NCBI GenBank assembly: GCA_964608325.1
Contig: CAZSMX010000004.1
Location: 1 to 64,000, forward strand
From: CAZRVH01 sp964608325
GTDB taxonomy: Bacteria; Patescibacteriota; Gracilibacteria; Peribacterales; Peribacteraceae
Length of the DNA: 64,000 nucleotides
Reading direction: 5' to 3'
A model generated the notes under the pieces. It was not told the DNA's origin. It searched no databases and was given only the letters and a program-made list of their open reading frames with translations. The position numbers and the translations under genes are program-made. This document shows positions 57,752 to 64,000 of the stretch, in pieces; within the stretch, counting starts at the first letter, position 1, and the number at the start of each line of letters is the position of its first letter.

Positions 57752-58521
57752 GAATGGAAGGGGGAAGTGACGACCTTCGCGGCGATGCCCGTTGCTTTCT
57801 CAAAACGCTCGCAGACAACCCTGCAATACTCGCGGGAAAGTTCCACGCCGATGCAGCGTCTGCCTGTCTCTTGGCACGCAAGGAGAGTCGAGCCGGAACC
57901 GAGGAAGGGGTCGTAGACGATATCTCCGGTCCGCGTCCCATTGAGGACGAGGCGACGCAAGAGCGCCACGGGCTTGCAGGTAGGGTGAAGGGTGCTTCGG
58001 TGAGGTTTGGGATGGACGAGCACTGTACGGTCGGCGCAGCGGATGCGCTCGTGGGTACCGTGCCAGCCATAGGCGATGAGTTCGTGCTGTGGGTGATGGT
58101 CGAGCCGCCCCGCGATGGGCTGTGTCTTCACCCACACGAGGAGCTGCGAGAGTCGGAACCCGGCGTCCTGCATGCCTTCCCGCAGCGCAAAGACCATCCG
58201 GTCGCAATTGAAGCAGTAGATCGTGTTCTTCCCTGCCAAGTGCGGCCTCACCGCCTCAAGCCACTTTTTCGTGAAGAGGCGGTACTCCTCATCCGTCTGG
58301 AGGTGATCGTTGGCGATGGGTGCATGCCTGCCTTTGTGTCCGGAAAAGTCTTCTTTGGAGGCTACGTAGTCGATGCCATAGGGAGGATCGGTCAGGATCT
58401 GGCGTACCTTCGCCTTGCCGATGACTCGTGTCACAAACGTCGTATCCGTGGCATCCCCGCATCCGAGGATATGATTTCCGAGTCGCAGGATCGTGCCGGT
58501 GGTAATAGGGGGCTTCGTCAT
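57748..58521 (-). CDS. DNA methyltransferase (N6-adenine or N4-cytosine)
   Basis: 257 aa. Motif IV DPPYGIDYV, motif I DPFLGSGSTLLACQETGRRCIGVELS near the C-terminus (beta-class order). KVRQILTDPPYGID early and SAM motif late, so the target-recognition region lies between. No restriction endonuclease is adjacent, so it may protect phage DNA. Overlaps the neighbours by 4 nt on both sides. Confidence 0.92.
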   Translation of the reverse strand: MTKPPITTGTILRLGNHILGCGDATDTTFVTRVIGKAKVRQILTDPPYGIDYVASKEDFSGHKGRHAPIANDHLQTDEEYRLFTKKWLEAVRPHLAGKNTIYCFNCDRMVFALREGMQDAGFRLSQLLVWVKTQPIAGRLDHHPQHELIAYGWHGTHERIRCADRTVLVHPKPHRSTLHPTCKPVALLRRLVLNGTRTGDIVYDPFLGSGSTLLACQETGRRCIGVELSREYCRVVCERFEKATGIAAKVVTSPFHS

Positions 58522-59822
58522 GATTTGAGTGGGGAAGGAGTAAGACCAAGTGCCTTCGCTCTTTCCAAAATGAGGTCACAGAAAATTGGTTCAATTTCAC
58601 AAAGGAATGCCCGCCGCTTCATCTGATGGCAGGCGACCATCGTCGAGCCGCTTCCAGCTGTCAGGTCGAGTACGATGTCTCCGGGCTTTGTGCATCTGCG
58701 GAGAGGCTTCTCATGGAGGGGCGGAGGCTTCTGTGTCGGATGTTGGTACTCCGTCGAATGCAGCCGCTGGCATGCCCAGATCTGAAAGAGGGAAAGGATG
58801 TCGTCGATCTGGCGGGTGCCTGCTCCCACCTCCTTGTCGAGGATCTCCGAGAGGTTGGTTGGAGTCGGAGCGAGATATGGTGTCCCTACCGTTCCATACA
58901 CAGCGATTTCCATCGCCTTGTTGAAGGCGATGCCGGGCGTGAGGGAGAAATTCCCCTTCACCCAAGCACAGAGCCTGCGGTGCGTGACCCCAAGTTCCCG
59001 GTAGAGTTCCTGCACGAGCCACGTCCAGTTCTCATCGCACCAGAAGAAGCAGTGAAGATCCTTTCTTCCCGCAGCCAATGCATTGCTCAAGATGGCCTTT
59101 AGGAACGCCCGGTACTCCTCCTCGCTCTTGCGGTCGTTCGTCCTCCCTCCGTAGGCCTTACGCTGGCTAATGCCTTTGTCGTAGCTCAAGCCAATATTAA
59201 ACGGCGGGTCGATGTAGAGCATGGAGGCCTCTTTCTTCCCCATGAGCCGTCGGACGACGGCAGGATCCTGGCTATCCCCGCAAATGAGGCGGTGGGAGCC
59301 GATAGCCCACATGTCTCCGATCCGCGCCTTTGGTTTCTTGATCTTCTGGAGTTCCTTCTCCACGTCGAAGTGGTCGTCCTCCGTTTCAAGGAGCCCGTCC
59401 CACGCTCCCGCGAGTTCGTCTGCCGTGAAGCCGACGTCGAGTAGGATGTCCGAATCGAAGGCTTTCAGTGCTTGCCAGTCCCACTCCCCAGTCGAGCGGT
59501 TGAGCCTTAGGTTCAATTCCTTCTCCTGTTCCAGCGATGGAATATTCACGTACACGACTGGGATGGTCTTCATCCCGAGTCGACGTGCTGCTTCGAGCCT
59601 CATGTGGCCCCCGATGACCACGTTCTTACGCCTTGGGGCACCGTTCACGATGATCGGGTCGACAAAGCCAAACCGTGAGAGACTGTCCTGGAGCGTTTGG
59701 AGCTGTGTCTCGTTCCAAGTGCGGGGGTTATAGGGAGCAGGACGGAGCATATCGATGGCTATTTCCACAATCGCGAGATTGGATGGGCAAGGAGTCATGG
59801 GAGAAACGAAAAATGACTCCAC
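58518..59822 (-). CDS. ParB-like domain fused to DNA methyltransferase
   Basis: 434 aa. N-terminal ParB/Srx-type domain (AIDMLRPAPYNPRTWNETQLQTLQDSLSRFGFVDPIIVN.. VVIGGHMRLEAARRLGMKTIPVVYV), then a beta-class methylase with IDPPFNIGLSYDKG and DLTAGSGSTMVACHQMKRRAFLCEIEPIF. This fusion is common in phages and mobile elements. GTG 59822 or ATG 59798 could be the start. Confidence 0.93.
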   Translation of the reverse strand: MESFFVSPMTPCPSNLAIVEIAIDMLRPAPYNPRTWNETQLQTLQDSLSRFGFVDPIIVNGAPRRKNVVIGGHMRLEAARRLGMKTIPVVYVNIPSLEQEKELNLRLNRSTGEWDWQALKAFDSDILLDVGFTADELAGAWDGLLETEDDHFDVEKELQKIKKPKARIGDMWAIGSHRLICGDSQDPAVVRRLMGKKEASMLYIDPPFNIGLSYDKGISQRKAYGGRTNDRKSEEEYRAFLKAILSNALAAGRKDLHCFFWCDENWTWLVQELYRELGVTHRRLCAWVKGNFSLTPGIAFNKAMEIAVYGTVGTPYLAPTPTNLSEILDKEVGAGTRQIDDILSLFQIWACQRLHSTEYQHPTQKPPPLHEKPLRRCTKPGDIVLDLTAGSGSTMVACHQMKRRAFLCEIEPIFCDLILERAKALGLTPSPLKS

Positions 59823-59883
59823 TATTTATATGCAGAAAAAGATGGCACGGATGAAGGGGCTCATAGGTGCCATAGCCAGGCAG

Positions 59884-61029
59884 TCATTTTGTGTCCTTTC
59901 TTCTTTTTGGCTTTCGGTGCAGGTTTCTGAGTTTAGCAGTGCACTCTTCCCGCCCACAAGTCTCTTGCTCTTCCCGTCTGTTGGGGCTCGGTTCGTACGC
60001 CCGATGGCAGAAGCGGCAGTGCTGCCCGATCCATCCTCCCACGATGCCCCTCACTGTTTCTTCATTACCCGTGAGGAGATACAGAAACCAATTGAGGATC
60101 CAGATCATGTAATTCGTGTCCTCCGCCCGTATAAGCGCCGCGTCATCGAGTGCCGCGAGATATGAGCGACTGCTCTCGCGGAAGATGGATCCGTCGTTGA
60201 GATGGCTCTGCCGGGCCAGCCAAAAGCGCCAGTCCTGTAACTTCTGTACGGTGTAGTGATGTTCATTGAGCAATTTCTTCACCTCGCGCTCCAGCCGGGG
60301 CTTTTCCACAAGTTTGTAGTACGAACGGAGTTCCGCGCGCGTCTCTCCTTTGCTCTTCTTCACGCGCTTCGGTAGTCGCTCGTGTCGCTTGGTCATCCGA
60401 GCGTTGGAGAGCTCCTTGAGCTCCTCGATTGCGATGTAGAGGCGCAAGAAGCGGTGAAAATCGGCGAGTTTTTCGTGAAGGCGTGTGCGGATGTACCGCC
60501 GCTCACGGGGGAACGTGCGCTCGTCCTTTTCGTGCTGGCAGATGGTCTTCACGGCGAGGACTTGGCGTTTGTCGTAGAGGAGTTCATAGGATTGACTCAG
60601 AAGCTTTTTGTTCCTCACGTACCCGCCATGGTAACGCTCTTTCCAATGAAAGTACTTCTTTGTTGAGGGAAAGTCATATTGGCTTCGATGCCAGCGGTCC
60701 AGCCAGTCGTTCTCGTTCATTCCCCAAAGTGCTTCGAGTTCGTAATAGGGTCCCTTCTCTCTCTTCATGTACTGAGACTTCCCAACGTCACCGCTGTACA
60801 CCCAGACCCATTGATTTAATCCTTTGTGATTCATGAAAATTTTCGTGAGTTCTACTGGTCGAAGAAAGAGCCGGAGAGCGGGATAGAGAAGTCCCTCACG
60901 ATGCCATTGTTCCAGCTGTTCCTTTCGGATGCTCACATTGTGCTTGTCACAATGGCTTATGAAAGAATCCCGCGTGAGGAGAGTCGATTGCCGGAATGGG
61001 GACTGCCGTCTACCCGTAGGGAGTTCCAT
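59884..61029 (-). CDS. Phage-block hypothetical protein with C-terminal zinc finger
   Basis: 381 aa. The N-terminus (TRDSFISHCDKHNVSIRKEQLEQWHREGLLYPAL) looks like a winged HTH; the middle is charged and helical; the C-terminus has CRFCHRAYEPSPNRREEQETCGREECTAKLRNLHRK, a Cys-pair zinc finger. First gene of the minus-strand block, so possibly its regulator. No family recognised. Confidence 0.65.
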   Translation of the reverse strand: MELPTGRRQSPFRQSTLLTRDSFISHCDKHNVSIRKEQLEQWHREGLLYPALRLFLRPVELTKIFMNHKGLNQWVWVYSGDVGKSQYMKREKGPYYELEALWGMNENDWLDRWHRSQYDFPSTKKYFHWKERYHGGYVRNKKLLSQSYELLYDKRQVLAVKTICQHEKDERTFPRERRYIRTRLHEKLADFHRFLRLYIAIEELKELSNARMTKRHERLPKRVKKSKGETRAELRSYYKLVEKPRLEREVKKLLNEHHYTVQKLQDWRFWLARQSHLNDGSIFRESSRSYLAALDDAALIRAEDTNYMIWILNWFLYLLTGNEETVRGIVGGWIGQHCRFCHRAYEPSPNRREEQETCGREECTAKLRNLHRKPKRRKDTK

Positions 61030-61115
61030 AACTGCATTTTAGCCCTCATGGCATATATGCTGCCTGATTGATTTCAACGGGAATCGGCATTCATCCGCAC
61101 ATGTTCATTTTGCAG

Positions 61116-61283
61116 CTAATTCAGGATATCCGGATGAATGCGGAAAAAGCTCCGGATCTTCTTAATATCAGCGTTTGATATGGATCCCTCTTTCATGTTA
61201 ATGAGCTGCAAGGTGCTTACATCAATACGTGCGTCGATCTTTCGTTGTTTTGAGATGACATGAAAATGATTGGCGGATTTCAA
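61116..61283 (-). CDS. Possible small ORF (55 aa, TTG start)
   Basis: LKSANHFHVISKQRKIDARIDVSTLQLINMKEGSISNADIKKIRSFFRIHPDILN. Composition is protein-like and could be a remnant of an HTH or antitoxin-type gene, but the start is weak and there is no Shine-Dalgarno. The surrounding 61030-61357 spacer otherwise shows only an 11-bp inverted repeat (GCATTCATCCG at 61087, CGGATGAATGC at 61131). Confidence 0.25.
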   Translation of the reverse strand: MKSANHFHVISKQRKIDARIDVSTLQLINMKEGSISNADIKKIRSFFRIHPDILN

Positions 61284-61357
61284 TTAGTATTTCACAACTT
61301 ATTATATTACGATTATTGGTTTCTGTCATTCCGGAAGGGCAAAGGGTTAGAAAATGC

Positions 61358-61385
61358 TTGACCCCATACCCCTATGGGGTATCAT
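61358..61385 (+). promoter_or_regulatory. Promoter with overlapping metal-repressor operator
   Basis: TTGACC (61358-61363), 16-nt spacer, TATCAT (61380-61385). The dyad ATACCCC-TAT-GGGGTAT (61366-61382), typical of CsoR/RcnR operators, fills the spacer. The ATG is 6 nt after the -10, so the transcript is probably leaderless. Confidence 0.82.
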
Positions 61386-61391
61386 CCCCGC

Positions 61392-61745
61392 ATGACTCCA
61401 TCCACCCAACGACGCAAGGTCGGTGCGTCAGCACAGAGAAAACCGACACCAGACAGTGCCCATGATGAGCACGAACAACTCAGCGCTGATTCACTCCGCG
61501 CTATCCGCCGTTTGCAAATCATCGCCGGGCAAATCGAAGGATTGCGGAAAATGATCGAACGTCAGGATTACTGTATCGACATCCTCCGTCAATCTCTCGC
61601 GATTAAGGAAGCCCTCTCCAGCCTGGAGGAGGTCGTGCTTCGCGGCCATCTCTACAAGCACGTCGCACGTCAGATGCAGAGCGGCGATGCTTCTAGGGCA
61701 TCGGAGGAGCTCCTGGAAATTTATCGTCTTTCCAAGCGCAAATGA
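61392..61745 (+). CDS. CsoR/RcnR-family metal-sensing repressor
   Basis: 117 aa. All-helical DUF156 body (LRAIRRLQIIAGQIEGLRKMIERQDYCIDILRQSLAIKEALSSLEEVVLRGHLYKHV). Metal residues are Cys61, His86 and His90 (C-x24-H-x3-H). CsoR copper sensors use Cys at the third position; His there is the RcnR (Ni/Co)-type arrangement, though other metals or sulphur species remain possible. A 30-residue Lys/Arg-rich N-terminal tail is unusual. Overlaps the DUF302 gene by ATGA. Autoregulation through the operator at 61366 is likely. Confidence 0.9.
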   Translation: MTPSTQRRKVGASAQRKPTPDSAHDEHEQLSADSLRAIRRLQIIAGQIEGLRKMIERQDYCIDILRQSLAIKEALSSLEEVVLRGHLYKHVARQMQSGDASRASEELLEIYRLSKRK

Positions 61746-62200
61746 AGCCATCCACGAAACATATCGGCACGTACAAGCTCGCGGCGATCCTTCCTCTTCC
61801 GCTAGAAGAGGCAGAAGCAAAAGTTCGTGCCGCTCTTGCAGCCGAGCACTTCGGCATCATCAGTGAGATTGATGTCGCAGCAAAATTGAAGGAAAAACTT
61901 GGCATCGATCATCCATCGCACAAAATCCTTGGTGCGTGCAATCCGAAGCTCGCGTACCAGGCACTGCAAGAGAACTCCGATGTCGCACTCGCACTACCAT
62001 GCAACATCGTGCTGTATGAGAAGGACAAAGGCACCACGATAGTCTCCGCAATGCTTCCGTCGGTCGCACTCAAGCGATTCAAAGGACTGACCGTCCAGGA
62101 AACTGCTCGCAAAGCCGAAGAGAGCATGACGAATGTCTTTGCTGACCTCTACCCACCCGCTCCTAATCATCATTCTTCCCCCACCACCCATGAAACATAA
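61742..62200 (+). CDS. DUF302-family protein
   Basis: 152 aa. GTYKLAAILPLPLEEAEAKVRAALAAEHFGIISEIDVAAKLKEKLGID and KILGACNPKLAYQALQENSDVALALPCNIVLYEKDKGTTIVSAML match DUF302 with its conserved GACNP and LPCN cysteines. Members often sit with copper or other metal genes; the role is unknown. His-rich C-terminus (PNHHSSPTTHET) may bind metal. Co-transcribed with csoR. Confidence 0.92.
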   Translation: MKPSTKHIGTYKLAAILPLPLEEAEAKVRAALAAEHFGIISEIDVAAKLKEKLGIDHPSHKILGACNPKLAYQALQENSDVALALPCNIVLYEKDKGTTIVSAMLPSVALKRFKGLTVQETARKAEESMTNVFADLYPPAPNHHSSPTTHET

Positions 62201-62390
62201 TTGGCTCTACAGCTGTGTCGTCGTAGTCATTGCATTTATCGCTATCTCCTACTTCTTCCACTGGCAAGCAGGCATCTCGATTATCCCGTTCCTTCTCATC
62301 CTCTGTTGCCCGCTAATGATGCTCATGATGGGAGGACACGGAAATGGCAATCATTCCTCGCATGGCACAAAGCATGATGATCACCACTAA
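62190..62390 (+). CDS. DUF2933-like small membrane protein
   Basis: 66 aa. Two TM stretches (YSCVVVVIAFIAISYFF, IIPFLLILCCPLMMLMM) and a Gly/His tail (GGHGNGNHSSHGTKHDDHH). The CCPLMMLMMGGHG signature is that of DUF2933 proteins, which accompany heavy-metal genes. Starts within the last 11 nt of the DUF302 gene. A relative begins at 63862. Confidence 0.85.
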   Translation: MKHNWLYSCVVVVIAFIAISYFFHWQAGISIIPFLLILCCPLMMLMMGGHGNGNHSSHGTKHDDHH

Positions 62391-62400
62391 CCACTGACCT

Positions 62401-62646
62401 ATGCAACTTCTTCTCTCTCCTTGGTTCATCGGCCTGAGTGTTCTCTCTCTCCTCGTCACATTCCTCAATCTCTGGGGTTTCCGCCGCGCATTCAGGAAGC
62501 ACAATGCCTCATCGATGGTGCTCCTCTGCGGAATCAGCGCTCACCAGCCTAATAAGAGGACGCTCGTTATCGTGATTCTCTACGTCACGCTCACGATCAT
62601 CTACATCCTGCTACCTCCTCTCCTCCATTCTCTCTTCTATTCATGA
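62401..62646 (+). CDS. Small membrane protein (81 aa)
   Basis: Two TM helices (about 3-24 and 55-75) with a short basic loop (RRAFRKHNASS). Starts 10 nt after the DUF2933-like stop and overlaps the next start (ATGA). Part of the metal operon; function unknown. Confidence 0.65.
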   Translation: MQLLLSPWFIGLSVLSLLVTFLNLWGFRRAFRKHNASSMVLLCGISAHQPNKRTLVIVILYVTLTIIYILLPPLLHSLFYS

Positions 62647-63176
62647 ACAACCGCACGTCACCCATTGACGGCGAGGAGGCAGTCCTTCTCATCCATGAAC
62701 ACTGGATGCGGTTTCTTCCCGCCATTTTTCTCATTCTTGTCTCGTGGGCGTTTTATGCTCTCTGTGAAATCCTCGCCTCCACCGCGACGCAGAATCACGA
62801 ACTCTCCCTCTGGATCATTCTCATTGGCCATGCGTTCCTCCTCCTCTTCCACCATGCAGCATTCTACCGATATCTCAGCGTGAGTACGCGGCAGTACCTT
62901 CTCACGAACAGGCGCATCATCGGCTCCGAGCAGCGTCTCTGGGTATCCGATAATGTCCTCGATATTCCGCTCTATCGCATCCGTTCCATCGAGGCAAGGG
63001 AAGAGGGAATTTTCCAGCATCTCTTTCGCTTTGGAACACTCATTCCCAATCGAGGAGAACTGCCAAGTCTCCATTTTATCTCGCACCCCGATGCCGCGCA
63101 TGATGCCATCATGGCACAGGTGCAGCGTCTTCTCCCGACCGTATCAAAAGGATCGGATGAATCACCATCTTCATAA
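62643..63176 (+). CDS. PH-domain (YdbS-like) membrane protein
   Basis: 177 aa. Two N-terminal TM helices (FLPAIFLILVSWAFYALCEI, WIILIGHAFLLLF) and a bacterial PH domain with YLLTNRRIIGSEQRLWVSDNVLDIPLYRIRSIEARE, the YxLTxxRi..dIpl..I pattern of bPH_2. Operon member; might support envelope stress tolerance. Confidence 0.85.
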   Translation: MNNRTSPIDGEEAVLLIHEHWMRFLPAIFLILVSWAFYALCEILASTATQNHELSLWIILIGHAFLLLFHHAAFYRYLSVSTRQYLLTNRRIIGSEQRLWVSDNVLDIPLYRIRSIEAREEGIFQHLFRFGTLIPNRGELPSLHFISHPDAAHDAIMAQVQRLLPTVSKGSDESPSS

Positions 63177-63225
63177 ACGGATCGCACAGGCGTAGCCTGC
63201 TATAGCATTTCCCCCCCCCATTCCC

Positions 63226-63834
63226 ATGTTCTCCATGATGAACAACATCGGCTTCGGCTCAGGTTATATATTCATCTACGGCCTCCATATCTTGTCTGTC
63301 ATTGTCTTTGTCTTTGGAGCAGCACTCCTCTTATTTTGGGCATTCAAACACTTTACGGAAAAGACTCTCTGGAGGTGGGGATGGATACTTGTCGTCGTTG
63401 GGACGATTGCCTGCTTGTTCACGTTTCCCTTCTGGCCATCGTTTGCTGGGGGCGGATTCGGAGGAACGGGATATGGCATGATGCCCATGATGTGGGGTGG
63501 CACATGGCAGAATTTCTCCGGTGTCACATCAACGAAGGAGGAAGCGGATGGGAAAGCGCTCTATGAGAAGTTGCAATCCGGGAAGACGAAATGCCAGGAT
63601 GTTTCGGACAGTGACTTCGAATTGATGGGCGAATACTTCATGGGTCAGAGACTCGGTGCCGGGCATGAGCAAATGAACGCTGCGATGCAGCAGATGATGG
63701 GTACAACCGGCGAGGAGCAAATGCACATCATCATGGGGCAACGTCTCAGCGGATGCACGACCGGCGCCCCGTCATCCTATCAGTTTCCGCAAGGAATGAT
63801 GCGTGGCTTCGGCAATGGAACCTCTTCCCAATGA
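63226..63834 (+). CDS. Membrane protein with Gly/Met-rich linker (202 aa)
   Basis: Two TM helices (IFIYGLHILSVIVFVFGAALLLFW; WGWILVVVGTIACLFTFPFW), then GGGFGGTGYGMMPMMWGGTW and a helical part with EEADGKALYEKLQSGKTKCQDVSDSDFELMGEYFMGQRL..GHEQMNAAMQQMM. The Met/His content resembles copper-binding proteins. The operon position supports a metal role. No family recognised. Confidence 0.65.
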   Translation: MFSMMNNIGFGSGYIFIYGLHILSVIVFVFGAALLLFWAFKHFTEKTLWRWGWILVVVGTIACLFTFPFWPSFAGGGFGGTGYGMMPMMWGGTWQNFSGVTSTKEEADGKALYEKLQSGKTKCQDVSDSDFELMGEYFMGQRLGAGHEQMNAAMQQMMGTTGEEQMHIIMGQRLSGCTTGAPSSYQFPQGMMRGFGNGTSSQ

Positions 63835-63861
63835 TTTCCATTCTTTCCCCAACCCGCATCA

Positions 63862-64000
63862 ATGAAAACCTTGCACATTCCCTTCTGGCTCTACTACCTC
63901 TTCGGCGGCGTCATGATCACCGGTCTCATTCTGCACTGGCAGCATGTGCTTGCCTACGCACCGTTCATCTTCATCCTCCTCTGTCCGCTCATGCATCTGT
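63862..64000 (+). CDS. DUF2933-like membrane protein, cut by the window edge
   Basis: 46 residues seen: LHIPFWLYYLFGGVMITGLILHWQHVLAYAPFIFILLCPLMHL. Shares the LLCPLM signature with the 62190 gene. Second copy in the same operon. Confidence 0.8.
   Translation, partial: MKTLHIPFWLYYLFGGVMITGLILHWQHVLAYAPFIFILLCPLMHL

Noticed and set aside
48840..61391. tRNA-Glu as attachment site with duplicated 3' end
   Set aside because: No second copy of the T-arm/acceptor sequence was seen at the island's right side, and serine recombinases usually use other sites.
1..64000. CRISPR arrays, rRNA genes and IS transposases
   Set aside because: No regularly spaced direct repeats, no 16S/23S/5S segments and no transposase-like ORF were recognised.

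Overview
**Organism.** The window looks like a chromosomal scaffold of a Patescibacteria/CPR bacterium, most likely a Peregrinibacteria/Peribacteria-type lineage. This is an inference from gene content: a lean fermentative module (2-oxoacid:ferredoxin oxidoreductase, flavodoxin, ADP-forming acetate-CoA ligase), many short secreted SLH or lipoprotein genes, PilN/PilO-like membrane proteins, a stand-alone bacterial histone and a moderately GC-rich sequence. TGA is used as a normal stop throughout, so recoded lineages such as Gracilibacteria are excluded. A 100-N scaffold gap sits at 31731-31830, but both flanks carry the same 55 nt, so the gap is probably not real.

**Layout.** 0-6.5 kb: partial tRNA-Ser, histone, CYTH protein, prfB with its programmed frameshift, a PilN/PilO-like pair, infC-rpmI-rplT and a GNAT enzyme. 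6.7-9.6 kb: patatin, a membrane protein and a NIF3-like protein. 9.7-17.4 kb: energy module (acd, flavodoxin, korA, two SLH proteins, korB). 17.5-18.3 kb: an AT-rich two-gene insert (ImmA/IrrE peptidase plus small membrane protein). 18.3-25.7 kb: small hypothetical genes, trmD, a redox-dead-looking DsbA-like lipoprotein, a TagA-type glycosyltransferase, gpmA and uppS. 25.7-31 kb: wecB, an O-antigen ligase-like protein and an ECF sigma/FecR pair. 31.2-32.7 kb: efp, the false gap, an 89-nt repeat and a strongly structured gene-free region that is a candidate large ncRNA. 32.7-48.6 kb: gatB, def, exonuclease, nth, mscL, thyA-folA, a SecD carrying an inserted parvulin domain next to a SecD-like lipoprotein, cell-surface genes, rlmD and rlmH.

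**Accessory region.** It begins right after tRNA-Glu (48840-48914). A + strand cassette of AT-richer genes (49036-52975) has two PD-(D/E)xK-like proteins followed by an ApeA-type HEPN RNase and looks like anti-phage defence. Then come a membrane protein and, on the minus strand, a phage-derived block: serine recombinase, large and small terminase, two DNA methyltransferases (one fused to ParB) and a zinc-finger protein, without any capsid or portal gene. The window ends in a metal-stress operon (CsoR/RcnR-type repressor, DUF302, DUF2933-like and PH-domain membrane proteins).

**Working logic.** KorAB would oxidise 2-oxoacids to acyl-CoA, pass electrons to ferredoxin or flavodoxin, and Acd would recover ATP. 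WecB, TagA, the O-antigen ligase, UppS, the NTP-transferase and the truncated phosphoglycosyl-transferase-like protein suggest surface polysaccharide work on an undecaprenyl carrier. Many genes have a -10-like hexamer ending 6-7 nt before the start codon and no Shine-Dalgarno, which suggests widespread leaderless initiation. Several spacers hold imperfect hairpins whose arms are built from short repeated words.
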